Shown in pieces: positions 29,532 through 39,600 of a DNA stretch of 64,000 bases. Source of the DNA: Prasinococcaceae sp. CCMP 1430 (lineage: Eukaryota; Prasinodermophyta; Palmophyllophyceae; Prasinococcales; Prasinococcaceae); NCBI GenBank assembly GCA_013416795.1, contig RQSC01000015.1, positions 673,403 to 737,402 on the forward strand, given 5' to 3'. The position numbers and the translations under genes are program-made. Within the stretch, counting starts at the first letter, position 1; each line of letters opens with the position of its first letter. The notes below the pieces were generated by a model that worked only from the letters and a program-made list of their open reading frames with translations, made no database searches and was not told the DNA's origin.

Positions 29532-31592
29532 ATGGCGTCCTCCGCCAATCACAACTTCAAGGCCATGACGCCCGTGCCGACGGCGAAGGACTTCATCGAC
29601 CTCGTCCTCTCGCGCACGCAGCGCCAGACGCCGACCGTCGTGCACCCGGGCTACAAGATCACGCGCATTCGCGCGTTCTACATGCGCAAGGTGAAGTTCA
29701 CCCAGCAGACTTGGCACGACAAGCTCTCCAAGATCCTCGAGGACTTCCCGCGCGTCGAGGACATCCACCCGTTCTATGCCGACCTGCTCAACGTGCTGTA
29801 CGACCGCGACCACTACAAGCTCGCGCTGGGCCACGTGAACATGGCGCGCAACCTCATCTCCAAGGTGGCAAAGGACTACGTGCGGCTGCTCAAGTACGGC
29901 GACTCGCTGTACCGCTGCAAGATGCTCAAGCGCGCCGCGCTGGGCCGCATGGCCACCGTCATGAAGCGCCAGGGCCCATCGCTGCAGTACCTCGAGCAGG
30001 TGCGCCAGCACATGGGTCGCCTGCCGTCCATCGACCCCAACACGCGCACGCTGCTGCTCACGGGCTTCCCCAACGTGGGCAAGTCGTCCTTCATGAACAA
30101 GGTCACGCGCGCGGACGTCGAGGTGCAGCCGTACGCCTTCACCACCAAGTCGCTCTACGTGGGGCACATGGACTACAAGTACCTGCGATGGCAGGTCATC
30201 GACACGCCGGGCATCCTCGACCACGCGCTGGAGCAGCGCAACACCATCGAGATGCAGGCGGTGACCGCGCTGGCGCACCTGCGCGCGGCCGTGCTCTACG
30301 TGGTGGACATCTCCGAGCAGTGCGGATACACGCTGGAGCAGCAGGCGAGCCTCTTCCACTCCATCAAGCCGCTCTTCCTGAACAAGCCGCTGCTGGTGGT
30401 GTGCAACAAGACCGACGCGCGGGCGTGGGAGGACCTCGAGCCGGAGCAGGTGGAGCTCATCAACGAGATGCGCGCGGTGGCCGACCCCGACGCCGTGGCC
30501 GCCGGCGAGCCGCCCATGACGATGAGCACCGTCAGCGAGCAGGGCGTCATGGAGGTCAAACAGCGCGCGTGCGAGCGCCTGCTCGCCGCGCGCGTCGAGG
30601 CCAAGATGCGTGGCAACAAGATCGAGGGCTTCCTCAACCGCGTGCACGTCGCCCAGCCCAAACCGCGCGCGGCGGGCGCGGGCGCGCGCCCCGCGCAGAT
30701 CCCGGCGAGCGTGCTGGCGGAGCACGCCCTGCCCGCAGCGCAGGCCGAGGCGCTGCGCGCGAGCCGCCGCACGGAGAAGGACCTGCAGGAGGAGAAGGGC
30801 GGCGCGGGCGCGTACTCGATGGACTGGCGCAAGAAGTACCTCCTGGAGGACTCCGAGTGGAAGCACGACAACATCCCGGAGATTGTCGACGGCCACAACG
30901 TCGCCGATTTCGTCGACCCGGACATCGAGGCGCGCCTGGAGGAGCTCGAGCGCGAGGAGGAGGCGGCGGAGGCGGCCGCCGCGGCGGCGATGGAGGAGGA
31001 CGAGGACGACCGCGCGAAGCGACTCGACGCGGGCGAGGCGCAGCTGCTGGGCAAGATCCGCAAGAAGAAGGCGGTGGTGAAGCAGCACTCGCGGCGCGAG
31101 AAGGTGGCCGGGCAGCACCGCCAGCCGATGCCGCGCACCGCGCAGGCGGCGCGCGCGCCGGGCAAGACGGCCGAGACGATGGCAGATGCGCTGGCAGAGA
31201 TCGGCATCGACCCCAGCAGGGCAGTGGAGCGCGTGCGCTCGCGCTCCAGGGCGCGCGAGGACACGCGCGGGCGCAAGCGCGAGCGCAGCTCCTCAGCAGC
31301 TGCGGCCGCGTACGACGCCATGGACGCCGACGACCCGTCGAAGAAGCTTCGCGCGGCGTCGCGGGCGCGCTCGGCATCGCGGGCGCGCGGCGCCAGCCAG
31401 ACACCCGAGCCGAGGGCAGTGGGTCTCAAGGACACGGCCATGCAGGAGGCCGCTCGCAAGAAGATGAAGAAGATGCAGAAGAGGATGAACAAGCAGGCGA
31501 AGATCGGCGAGGCGGACCGCGTGATACAGACGAAGATGCCCAAGCACCTGTTCAGCGGGAAAATGTCCAACGGCACGAGGGACAGGCGGTAG
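29532..31592 (+). CDS. NOG1: Nucleolar GTP-binding protein 1 (NOG1/GTPBP4)
   Basis: NOG1 is a GTPase that binds pre-60S particles in the nucleolus and threads its C-terminus through the exit tunnel during maturation. Single exon, 686 residues, start context GCCATGG. The N-terminal helical bundle is conserved ([36 protein letters not shown]). The GTPase domain has G1 GFPNVGKSS (about 177), G2 region [11 protein letters not shown]3 DTPG (about 223) and G4 NKTD (about 292). The C-terminal third is Lys/Arg-rich and low complexity ([15 protein letters not shown]), and the protein ends near [16 protein letters not shown], the usual NOG1 tail. Convergent with the next gene, 240 bases away. Confidence 0.95.
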   Translation: MASSANHNFKAMTPVPTAKDFIDLVLSRTQRQTPTVVHPGYKITRIRAFYMRKVKFTQQTWHDKLSKILEDFPRVEDIHPFYADLLNVLYDRDHYKLALGHVNMARNLISKVAKDYVRLLKYGDSLYRCKMLKRAALGRMATVMKRQGPSLQYLEQVRQHMGRLPSIDPNTRTLLLTGFPNVGKSSFMNKVTRADVEVQPYAFTTKSLYVGHMDYKYLRWQVIDTPGILDHALEQRNTIEMQAVTALAHLRAAVLYVVDISEQCGYTLEQQASLFHSIKPLFLNKPLLVVCNKTDARAWEDLEPEQVELINEMRAVADPDAVAAGEPPMTMSTVSEQGVMEVKQRACERLLAARVEAKMRGNKIEGFLNRVHVAQPKPRAAGAGARPAQIPASVLAEHALPAAQAEALRASRRTEKDLQEEKGGAGAYSMDWRKKYLLEDSEWKHDNIPEIVDGHNVADFVDPDIEARLEELEREEEAAEAAAAAAMEEDEDDRAKRLDAGEAQLLGKIRKKKAVVKQHSRREKVAGQHRQPMPRTAQAARAPGKTAETMADALAEIGIDPSRAVERVRSRSRAREDTRGRKRERSSSAAAAAYDAMDADDPSKKLRAASRARSASRARGASQTPEPRAVGLKDTAMQEAARKKMKKMQKRMNKQAKIGEADRVIQTKMPKHLFSGKMSNGTRDRR

Positions 31593-31832
31593 AGTCGAAA
31601 GGTCTCCACCGTCGTACAGATCGGCGGGCGGCATTGACGCCGTCGCCCCCAACGCCGCTCACGCCTCCACCCACCCAACCCGACCCGGTCGCGCGTTCGC
31701 GTCTGCCCAATGGCCATTTCCCGGCGAGCGCACGCGCCGCGCTCGCGGCCGCGTCACTATTGTTCTGTACCATAAGTCATGTGAAAACGCACTACTACCA
31801 CTGCGAGGGCGTCGCTCATGTGCTATGATCCC

Positions 31833-33089
31833 CTACGGAAGCAGCGTCGTCAGGCTCGCCCCCTCGTGGCGCTCGAACGCGAGCGCGCCCTCGGGCCCGA
31901 CGTCCGTGCACTCGGCGCAGCCGACGTGCGGCGTGCCGTCGGCGCCCCAGCCCGTGAAGTAGAGCCTGGGAGTGCCCCCGGGCACGTCGACGAAGCACGG
32001 CATGCCCACGCCGGCGGAGTCCCATGCGCCGTCGGCCGCCTCGAGCACGGGCGCGGCGCCGCGGCGCCAGTTGATGCCGTCGGGCGACCAGGCCACGCCA
32101 ATGGACGCCTTCCAGTCCGCGTCGCGCGCCTCGTAGAACATGAGGTAGCTGCCGTCGTCGGCCGCCGGGTTTGGCACCACCTGCACGTACGCGGCGCCGC
32201 GCTCGTCGAACGCGCCCTCCGCGCCCGCACCGATCTTGGCGCCGCAGCCAGGCGCGTCACGCTCCCACGCCATGCCGTCGCGCGAGCGCGCCATGCCGAC
32301 GGTGAAGGCGCCGGCTTCGCGGTCGAAGGTGTGGTAGTATAGCCGCACATCTCCCTCGGCGGCGAAGGCCACGCTCGGTGCCGAAGCGCCGTGCGCGTCC
32401 CACGCGCCCTCACCACGCTCCGTCCCGCAGAAGAAGGCGCCCGTGTGGTGCTCGCCCTCGATGCGCGCCCACGTCATGCCGCCGTCCTGAGAGATGGCGA
32501 GTCCCATGCGGCTGCGCAGTCCGCGGACCATCTCGGTCCCGTCCTCGCCCTCGCCGGCACCCGCACCGCTCGCTCCCGCGGCATCGCCCTCAACCAGTGC
32601 ACCACTCGGCAGCGGCGCGGTCTTCTCAAAGTCCCCGCCGCTGTAGTACATCCAGATGTTGGTGATGCCGCCCTCGGCGCTGTCGTCCTCGAAGACCTTG
32701 ACGTCGGACGGCAGCACGTGCGCGCAGTCGAAGGACCACCACTCGCCCTCGTTGCGTTCCATGATGCGCCCCCCGGCGCCCGCGCGCTCGAGGTTTCCCC
32801 TCTCAATCGAGCTCGAGCCGCGCTCCCACACGAGGCCGTTGCGCGAGGTGGCGACGCCAGCCGCGCCGCCGCGCAGGCCCGCCGCGAGCTCGCCCCACAC
32901 GGGGTCGGCGCCCTCCTGTGCGCTCAGCGAGCGCGCGTCGGCGCCACCGTACCACATGATCCATCGCTCCTCGCCCTCGCTCGCGAAGCGCCGCACGATG
33001 GGCTTGCACACGCCATCGACGTCCCACGTGCCCTCGCCGCCCGCGCGCAGCACGCGGCCGCATTCGGAGACGTCCGCCGACGCCTCGGC
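31833..33089 (-). CDS. Five-bladed beta-propeller, GH43/arabinanase-like; 5' end lost to chimera
   Basis: Repeating blades with the pattern of plant and algal arabinanase/levansucrase/invertase-fold proteins: [83 protein letters not shown] and [15 protein letters not shown]. It ends [13 protein letters not shown], then [11 protein letters not shown] and stop. At least 418 residues are algal. Glycosidase activity is not shown; the plant relatives are mostly uncharacterised and plastid-predicted. The reading frame continues upstream without a stop into bacterial pheT sequence (33090-33344), so the native start codon and any transit peptide are missing. The boundary near 33090 is estimated from where protein similarity changes. 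Confidence 0.75.
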   Translation of the reverse strand, partial: AEASADVSECGRVLRAGGEGTWDVDGVCKPIVRRFASEGEERWIMWYGGADARSLSAQEGADPVWGELAAGLRGGAAGVATSRNGLVWERGSSSIERGNLERAGAGGRIMERNEGEWWSFDCAHVLPSDVKVFEDDSAEGGITNIWMYYSGGDFEKTAPLPSGALVEGDAAGASGAGAGEGEDGTEMVRGLRSRMGLAISQDGGMTWARIEGEHHTGAFFCGTERGEGAWDAHGASAPSVAFAAEGDVRLYYHTFDREAGAFTVGMARSRDGMAWERDAPGCGAKIGAGAEGAFDERGAAYVQVVPNPAADDGSYLMFYEARDADWKASIGVAWSPDGINWRRGAAPVLEAADGAWDSAGVGMPCFVDVPGGTPRLYFTGWGADGTPHVGCAECTDVGPEGALAFERHEGASLTTLLP

Positions 33090-33361
33090 GGCGCGCGCAT
33101 TGGGCGCGCCGCAGACCACCTGCAGAACACCTTCGCCCGTATCGACGGTCAGCACCTGCAGCTTGTCCGCCTGGGGATGCCGCTCGGCGGTCAGCACCTT
33201 GGCGACGCGGAAGCCGTTCAGCTTCTCGCCCGGATTCTCCACGCCTTCCACTTCGAGGCCGACGCGGGTCAGCGCCTCCTCGATGTCGGTCAGCGAGGCC
33301 GTCGTATCGAGATGCTCCTTGAGCCAGCTCAGGGTGAACTTCATGCGCCCACTCCCCCGCT
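33090..33361 (-). other. pheT: Proteobacterial pheT 5' fragment (probable contaminant chimera)
   Basis: From ATG 33344, about 85 codons encode the N-terminus of bacterial phenylalanyl-tRNA synthetase beta subunit: [51 protein letters not shown] and [10 protein letters not shown]. The style matches alphaproteobacterial PheT. Seventeen bases of upstream sequence with a GGGGGAG Shine-Dalgarno-like stretch follow, and then the only ambiguous base of the window at 33362. The rest of the pheT protein is absent, and the frame switches without a stop into the propeller protein. An assembly or library chimera at a filled gap is the simplest reading. Confidence 0.85.
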
Positions 33362-33362
33362 N
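33362..33362. other. Unresolved base (N)
   Basis: The single N in the window, at the outer edge of the bacterial-like fragment. It marks a likely join or gap in the assembly. Confidence 0.95.
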
Positions 33363-33589
33363 GGTTGCCTTGGCAAAGCGAAGGTTCGAACGAACGAATG
33401 GGACCCTGGGCGCGCGCTGTTTAGGGTAATGTAAGAGGGTTTATAGCCTGTTTTTGAACCTGGTGCTGGGGAAGGGGGGGGAAGAGAGGGGGGGGGAAGG
33501 AGTGGAGTGGCGGGGTGGTCACTTCGAGGACTAGAGGCAGGGCCTCGCGCGGCGGCGCGCGGTGCGCGCCGCCGCTGGGCGACTGGGGG

Positions 33590-35161
33590 ATGGCGAGCGC
33601 GGGCGCGGACCCCGCGGCGGCGGCCGCACAGGACGACACGTCGCTGGTCGAGGAGCTCGTGCGGCTGCGGCAGGAGTCGCGCGAGCGCCGCGCGCTCGTG
33701 GCGGGGCTGCGAACCGAGCGCGATCGCCTGCGCTCGCAAAACGCCGCCCTGGAGGAGGAGGCGCTGCGCGCGGCCGCCACGGCCGCCCGCGCGCCCGCGC
33801 TGGAGTCGGCGCTCTCCGATGCCGAACAGAAGCTCGCAGTGGCGCAGTCGGAGTTGGCTGCCTCCAACCTCGCGTGCCTCGAGCTCGAGGAGCGCGCCGT
33901 GGCCGCAGAGGACGCGCTGAAAATCGCCAAGGAGCAGGCCGAGGGTGGCGAGGCCGCGGCGAGCGGAGCGCAGTCGCAGCTCCGTGCGGAGCGCGAACGC
34001 GCGTCGCGGGAGGTCAGGCTCGCAGAGGCGCGCGCGTCGGAGGCCGAAGAGGAGCAGCTGCGCGCGGAGCATGAGATCCACATGCTCAAGGAGGAGCTCG
34101 CGAAACACCAGGCCGAGGCGCGCGCGAATGGGCACGGTGACGAAGAGGGCGCAGGTGTTGAAGGCGCCGGCGCCGGCGCGAGTGCCCAAGCGGCGCTCGA
34201 GGCAAACGCACTGAGATCAGAGGTACTGGAGGCGCGGGCCGAGGCGGAGAGGGCGCGGCAGGAGGCGCGCCTGGCAAGGGATCAGCACCAGGAGACGGCG
34301 CAGCAGCTGCAGGAGCTACAGCAGGCGCCACAGCTGTCAGGCCAGCGCGGCCAGAGCGACGCTCGAGCGCGCGAGGCCGACGCGCGGCACGCGGACGAGA
34401 TCGCACGGCTACGCGCTGAGCTGCAGCGAACTCAGACGGCGCTGGCGGAGCAGAAAGACACAGAGGACGCGGCGGCGGGGGGAGTGCATGCCCAGCACCC
34501 GTCCCAGACGCAGTCAAAGCAGCAGCAAGGGCAGCAGCAGCTGGCCGATCAGCAGCCTCGCGCCCAGGAGGTCGCTCTGGGCGAGACCGCCGCCTCTTTG
34601 GAGGCCGCGCGTGACAGGCTGCTAGCCGAGGTGGAAGCGCAGGGCCACGAGATTGAGCGGCTGTACTCCGAGAACGTGTCCCTGACAGAAGGCCTCGAGC
34701 AGAGCGCCGAGGTCGCAGCGGCATGGGAGGGGCAAGTGCGCTCGTGCTTGGCGCAGATTGAGTCGCTCAAGAGCATGCTCGCGGAGCAGGCGGAGGCCGC
34801 AGCCGAGGAGGCACGGACGCAGCAGGAGCAGGCCGCCTTGCTGGCAACAGACGGAAACGGGGTCGCCGGCGCTACAGCCGATGTCGTACATGCAGACACC
34901 AGCGTTGGTGGCGTGGACTCCGCGGGTGCTACCATCTCTGCCGCTGCTGCCGCTGCCCAGACGCAGGCGCAGGTCGCGCGCTCGACTGCCGCTGTCGAGA
35001 CAGAGCGAGCGGCGCGAGCGGCTGCTGAGGCGGCCCTTGCGCGGGCTCGCGCAGATATGACCAAGGCCGTGGCGACTGCAGATGCGCTGTCGCGCTCATA
35101 CGAGCCCATGCTCGCTGCGATCGACCACAGGCTCTCGGCCGCGCTCGCGAATGGAGCCTAG
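33590..35161 (+). CDS. Coiled-coil protein of unknown function
   Basis: Single exon, 523 residues from ATG 33590 (MASAGADPAAAAAQ). Nearly all is predicted coiled coil rich in Glu, Ala, Arg and Gln: LRQESRERRALVAGLRTERD, ARASEAEEEQLRAEHEIHML and IERLYSENVSLTEGLEQSAE. Gln-rich and Gly-rich breaks occur in the middle. The last segment SRSYEPMLAAIDHRLSAAL is a short amphipathic helix. No GRIP, kinesin or other named domain was recognised. The organisation resembles Golgi or centrosomal tethers, but that is a guess. It ends 138 bases before the convergent phosphatase-like gene. Confidence 0.7.
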   Translation: MASAGADPAAAAAQDDTSLVEELVRLRQESRERRALVAGLRTERDRLRSQNAALEEEALRAAATAARAPALESALSDAEQKLAVAQSELAASNLACLELEERAVAAEDALKIAKEQAEGGEAAASGAQSQLRAERERASREVRLAEARASEAEEEQLRAEHEIHMLKEELAKHQAEARANGHGDEEGAGVEGAGAGASAQAALEANALRSEVLEARAEAERARQEARLARDQHQETAQQLQELQQAPQLSGQRGQSDARAREADARHADEIARLRAELQRTQTALAEQKDTEDAAAGGVHAQHPSQTQSKQQQGQQQLADQQPRAQEVALGETAASLEAARDRLLAEVEAQGHEIERLYSENVSLTEGLEQSAEVAAAWEGQVRSCLAQIESLKSMLAEQAEAAAEEARTQQEQAALLATDGNGVAGATADVVHADTSVGGVDSAGATISAAAAAAQTQAQVARSTAAVETERAARAAAEAALARARADMTKAVATADALSRSYEPMLAAIDHRLSAALANGA

Positions 35162-35299
35162 CGAGCGGGCGAGGGGAGGGATTCTAGCTAGCTAGAAAGT
35201 CGCGGTAGAGTAGAGGATAGTGCCAAGCGAGAGGCTTGCTCGTCGAGCGTGCTGACATTGATATCGTTCAAATTTATAAAAGGCACGCGCCACGTGGCC

Positions 35300-36232
35300 T
35301 CAGAGCGGGTCGTAGTCGGGCACGTCTGCGCGCTGGAAGCTCTCGACGGCGAAGACAGCAACGCCCAGCGTCGCCACGAGCAGCGCGTCTGCCATCCGCT
35401 GCCACCCCTCGAGATCCGAAGCGTCGGCGACGGCGACGCCAAGCGCGCCGTCAGCGTGCGCGTCCAGCGCAGCCGCGAGGCGGCGCTCGTCATGCGCCAT
35501 GAGCTCCTGCGTAGTCTCAGCGTCGAGCGGAGGAACCAGCGGTCCGGGCCCGCGCTCGCCTCTGGCCGCGCGCCGCACAGCCTCGGCGCCGAGCGGAGCG
35601 AACTCGGCGAGCATGCGCACTGTGGGCGCGTAGTCCGCGCGCGCGCTCGCGGGTTGAACGAAGGCAAGCGCGTGCTCACGCGCCTCAGCGTCGAGACAGA
35701 CGACCAGTTCGTGGGCGTCGAGGTCTCCCACCACTGCGGGGTGAAGCACGTTGCTGAGCAGGTCCTGCCGCGCGCGCGGCGGGTGCCAGAGCATGCGCGG
35801 CCGCGCGAGCACGCAGCGCGCGTCCACACCCAGCCGCGAGGCCTCGCCCAGCAGGGCCGCGCGGCACAGCGCCGCCTCGGGCGAGTCATCCGCGAGCGAC
35901 TCACAATCGTCGCCGTCCCCACTGCTCGCCACCGACGAGGTGCCGTCCATGGTGGGTCTCGGCGGCACACCGCACGCGTGCGCTATCAGCACGTTGCCGT
36001 ACGACAGCCAGTCGGCCGCGCGGTGCAGCAGGCCCTCGGCGAGGCGGGCACGCACGCCGTGCGCACCTGCCTCAACGATTAGCACCTGCGCGTGGTGCCG
36101 CGACCAGTCGATGACGCAGTCATCGAGCGGCGACGCTGCGACACCGCGGCACCCACGCCGCCGCGGTGGGCGCGCGCCGCCGCTGGTGCACGCTGGTGGT
36201 CCGCGCCGGCGCACGGTCTGCGCAGCGCGCAT
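35300..36232 (-). CDS. LMW-PTP-fold-like protein lacking the catalytic cysteine, organelle-targeted
   Basis: A 310-residue protein starting MRAAQTVRRRGPPAC, an Arg/Ala/Gly-rich leader like a plastid transit peptide. The mature part follows the plan of low-molecular-weight tyrosine phosphatases: HAQVLIVEAGAHGVRARLAE aligns with the P-loop strand and helix (normally VCxGNxCRSPxAE), then a WLSYGNVLIAHACG strand, then DLDAHELVVCLDAEAREHAL like the LI-x-MD segment, and PTVRMLAEFAPLG. The Cys and second Cys of the CX5R loop are absent, so it should be inactive as a phosphatase. A hydrophobic helix near the C-terminus (DALLVATLGVAVFAVESF) may be a membrane segment. The fold match is from motif order only and could be wrong. 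Confidence 0.45.
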   Translation of the reverse strand: MRAAQTVRRRGPPACTSGGARPPRRRGCRGVAASPLDDCVIDWSRHHAQVLIVEAGAHGVRARLAEGLLHRAADWLSYGNVLIAHACGVPPRPTMDGTSSVASSGDGDDCESLADDSPEAALCRAALLGEASRLGVDARCVLARPRMLWHPPRARQDLLSNVLHPAVVGDLDAHELVVCLDAEAREHALAFVQPASARADYAPTVRMLAEFAPLGAEAVRRAARGERGPGPLVPPLDAETTQELMAHDERRLAAALDAHADGALGVAVADASDLEGWQRMADALLVATLGVAVFAVESFQRADVPDYDPL

Positions 36233-36651
36233 CGCGCGGTGCGGCACAGCACCGCGTGACTGGTGAGCACGGCGGCGCGCGCACCCACGCCCGGCGGCGG
36301 CTGCGCCGACGCTCACACCTCGCTCACAGCGCACTCGCTGCGGGGGCGGAGTGGGCGGCGGCTCCGGGAGCGAAAGAAGAGGCCCAGGCCGCCCACCTCG
36401 GTGGCGCGCGAGCCGCTGCACCTGCGGGCGCCCACACGCGCACGTTGTGGAGCGCTGTCGTCGCCGCGCGGCGAAGTTGGCAATTTGCCACCTTTGCCGT
36501 CTTCCAGACGGGAAAGCGAAAAAACGGGGCCGTTCCGTTCCCCATCCGGGCAGGCGCTCGCATCCCGAGCCGAAAACCAGCCGACAAGGACAGCGCATGC
36601 ATACAGTGCACATGTACAGGATTATAGGGGGGCGGTGCGGGGCGTCGGCGC
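36233..36651. other. Intergenic spacer
   Basis: A 419-base gap between two minus-strand genes: the promoter side of the phosphatase-like gene and the 3' side of the deubiquitinase. No gene or clear motif was seen. Confidence 0.4.
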
Positions 36652-39600
36652 TCACTCTGCGCCCTCGCGCAGGTACAGTAGCACGCTGGGTTGCAGCTTG
36701 CCCTCTGCGAGCTTCCCGCGCAGCGCGGGCACGCCGCCCGGCAGGGGCGTGACGTTTGCGTCATCGAGCGCCACCCATTGCCCATCCTTTCGAGAGGACG
36801 AGGACGGCAGCGGTCAGCGATCGAGGGGCGACGTCTGAGCCTGGCGCACACATGTGGCGAGGCGTGACCCCGTGCATCGCCGCGGCACGCTCGCACCTTG
36901 CCGCGAACGAACGCAACCCAGTGCTGCCCGTAGTACGCCATCACCGCCTGCAGCTTGCGGGGCGCCGCAGCGTGAATGCCAAAGACAGCCGCAAGATCAA
37001 GCTCCTCCTGCACGGCGAGCTCAGCCACGTGCGAGATCTCCTCCTTTGGCGGGCGCGCCGACTCCCAAGCGATGACAACCGCCAGCGTCTGCACGCAGCG
37101 GGCAACCCAGCCAGCAACGACGTGCATTGCACGCAATACGACGGAGCAGTGCGGTCACGTGCTGGCGTTAGCTCGCGAGACAAAGGCCGAGGCTGAGGCG
37201 CGCGCGCGCACGCGGGGCGCGCGCGAGCATTGCAGGCCAAGCGACGCTGCATATCGAGCGATCGCGCGCCGCTGCACGCACATCAGGCATGGACTGAAGC
37301 TTTCTCACGACAGTTTGCATGCTCCCACAGCCCTTCAGATCGGTGTCGCAAGGCTTCATGTCCGTGTCGACGCACTCCAGCAACTTCTCCAGCGGTGCAA
37401 CTCCGTCCGGGAAGCCGTAGCACGCCATCCGGAGTGCGGTGGCCGACACCACATGCACGTGCTTCACGTAAGCGTGCTTCTGGGTGTCGAGATCACAGTG
37501 CTCACAGTGCACGTGCTCGTCGATGCGCAGGCCGAATACGTGGTCCACGAAATCATGGCCGGCTGTGGTCAGCGCGTCGAAAAGCTCCAGGAGCACCTCG
37601 GAAGCGTCGTTCATCTGCGACTCCTGAAAGAGCGCGCTGCCGGCAAAGACCTCCGCAAGCGCGACTCGAAGGGCCGAGGTGGACACGGCACCGCCACAAG
37701 AGCGTCCTGTAATGCTGTTCGCGGCGGCATCGTATTCCTTGAAGACGGAGCGCAGAGCGTGGACCAGGCGATCAGCCCGCGTATTGGCACCCGCACCCAC
37801 GCCCGGAGCCTCGCCCACCTCGAGGAGCCCCCGGCGGAACGGAGGCAAATGCCAGAGACTCTGAATCACGGTGTTGAGGAAGCAGTTGTACTCGCCCGCA
37901 TCATTCGTCAGGCCGGCAGTGCCAGCGACCAACCCGGGCCCCGCCGTGCACTCCACCGGCGAGCCTGGCGCGGCCTCGCCGCCCCCGAAGCTGGCCGCGC
38001 CGTGGTCGGGGTGGCGCGCGCGGAAAGAGCGCGGGTCCTGCTCGTCCCTCATGCTCTCCTCGAGCGCCTTGGCCATGTCACGCTCGAAGGCCTCGTCGAT
38101 CAGGTCGCGCTCATCGGCAGCACTGACCTCCTGCTCTTCGTCTAGGCCAGGCCACATGGCTGAGTCGTCGAAGGGCGGCGGCGGAGGAGGCGATGCGCCG
38201 GAGCTACCGACACAGCTGGCCGCTGATAGCGCGGACACGGCGGGCGGCGCGTCTCGAGGCTCTTCGATGGCGTCGCCGGCGGGTTGTGCGAAAAGCATGT
38301 CCATCACACCTGCATCGTCGTCGCCGCCGTCACCGCCCTCGTCGTCAGCAGCTGGTGCCGACTCTTCATCCTCCTCTGCGTCCAGCATGGCAGCAATGGA
38401 AGCTTCCTCAGCCTCGCGCAAATGTCGCAGCTCGAGCTCAGCAGCCATGGCACGCTCCTCCTTCTGCCGCGTGGCCTCCCTGGCAGACACCGCCTGGACT
38501 TCTTCCTCCATTCGTTTTTCCTCGGCCTCGAGCTCGGCGCGACGCCGAGCTAGGCTCGCTTCGTACTCGGCCGCGCGCTGCTCCTCGATCCGAGCTCTGA
38601 CAGCGGCGCGCCTAGCCACCTCCTGCTTGGCCGCCTCCTGCGCCTGGCGCTCCGCGTCGCTCACTTGAGAGGTGCCTTCCACACGAGCCACACTCTGCTT
38701 GTGCTGCCGCTTCTTCCTCCTCTTATTTCGCTTGCCAGCCTTGGCGGAGGCACCGTCGTCCTCGGTGGCGGCTGCTCTGGCCTCTGCCCTTTTCTCCTCG
38801 GCCGACAAGAGCTCCGAGGCGGCCGCTTCAGCAAATACTCGCTTTTGCTCCTCGTCCTGAGCCTTGCGAGCTCTCGCCTCTTCCGCTGCGCGCGCCTGGG
38901 CCTCTTTTTGTTCTTGCTCGAGCCGCGATTTGTGCCACGCGGTCACAGGCGCGCTCACTGCATCGAAGACGCAACAAGCGAGCGCAATGTCCAGGTGAGA
39001 ATAATAGGTCTGTCCAATGGCCTCTACCAGCTCTCTCCTCGCCCATCTCGCAGCAGAGGCCAGATGTCTTGCCTCGTTCATGCGGAATGCCTCTTGCTCC
39101 TCGGCCGACATCCCGGCCACGCATGCATTCGGTGTGTGCACACAATCCTTAAAGCGCACGGTTGCAGCGATGACGGCACGGGCTTTCTCACGCACAGGCT
39201 GTTGCGTGTCACCGTCCCAGACCCCCTCTTCCAGCCGCCCCCTGACGAGCGTCGCCTTGAGCGCTTCCCACGTGCCCGCTGCGCTGTTCGAAGCGCCCCT
39301 CAAGTAAGCGTCACCGAACGCAATTAGCCATTCACGCACGTCGTTCAACCCGAGCGTGAGATCACCATTCCAGAAGTATGACGTAACGAAGAAGCTCCCC
39401 ACTCCCGTCAGGTCGTCGAGTTCGTCGGGGCGAGTGTCGTCAGCGGCCACGATCTCGTCCTGAACATGAAAGTTGTGTGCTAGCCATTGTGCGAGCACGC
39501 CATTGCTGTGATGACCGAGCTCAGACAGACCGGTACCATATGTGTGTGCGAGCGCTGCATGAACGGCAGCCAACAGGGCTCCCTGAGACACGGCCGCGGA

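Noticed and set aside
29156-31828. 890-codon plus-strand frame overlapping NOG1
   Set aside because: Shifted frame of NOG1, dominated by Arg/Gly/Ala/Pro, no motif. The antisense frame 29109-31118 was rejected for the same reason.
33090-33344. PheT fragment as a true horizontal transfer or N-terminal fusion domain
   Set aside because: Truncated at 85 residues, with a bacterial leader and an adjacent N; artefact is the simpler explanation.
33380-33400. GGTTCGAAC resembling a tRNA T-arm
   Set aside because: No pairing T-stem, no acceptor or anticodon arms around it.
36324-37136. Independent 270-codon minus-strand gene
   Set aside because: Its first part is the penultimate exon of the deubiquitinase (YYGQHWVAF), and the remainder reads through the last intron and out of frame.
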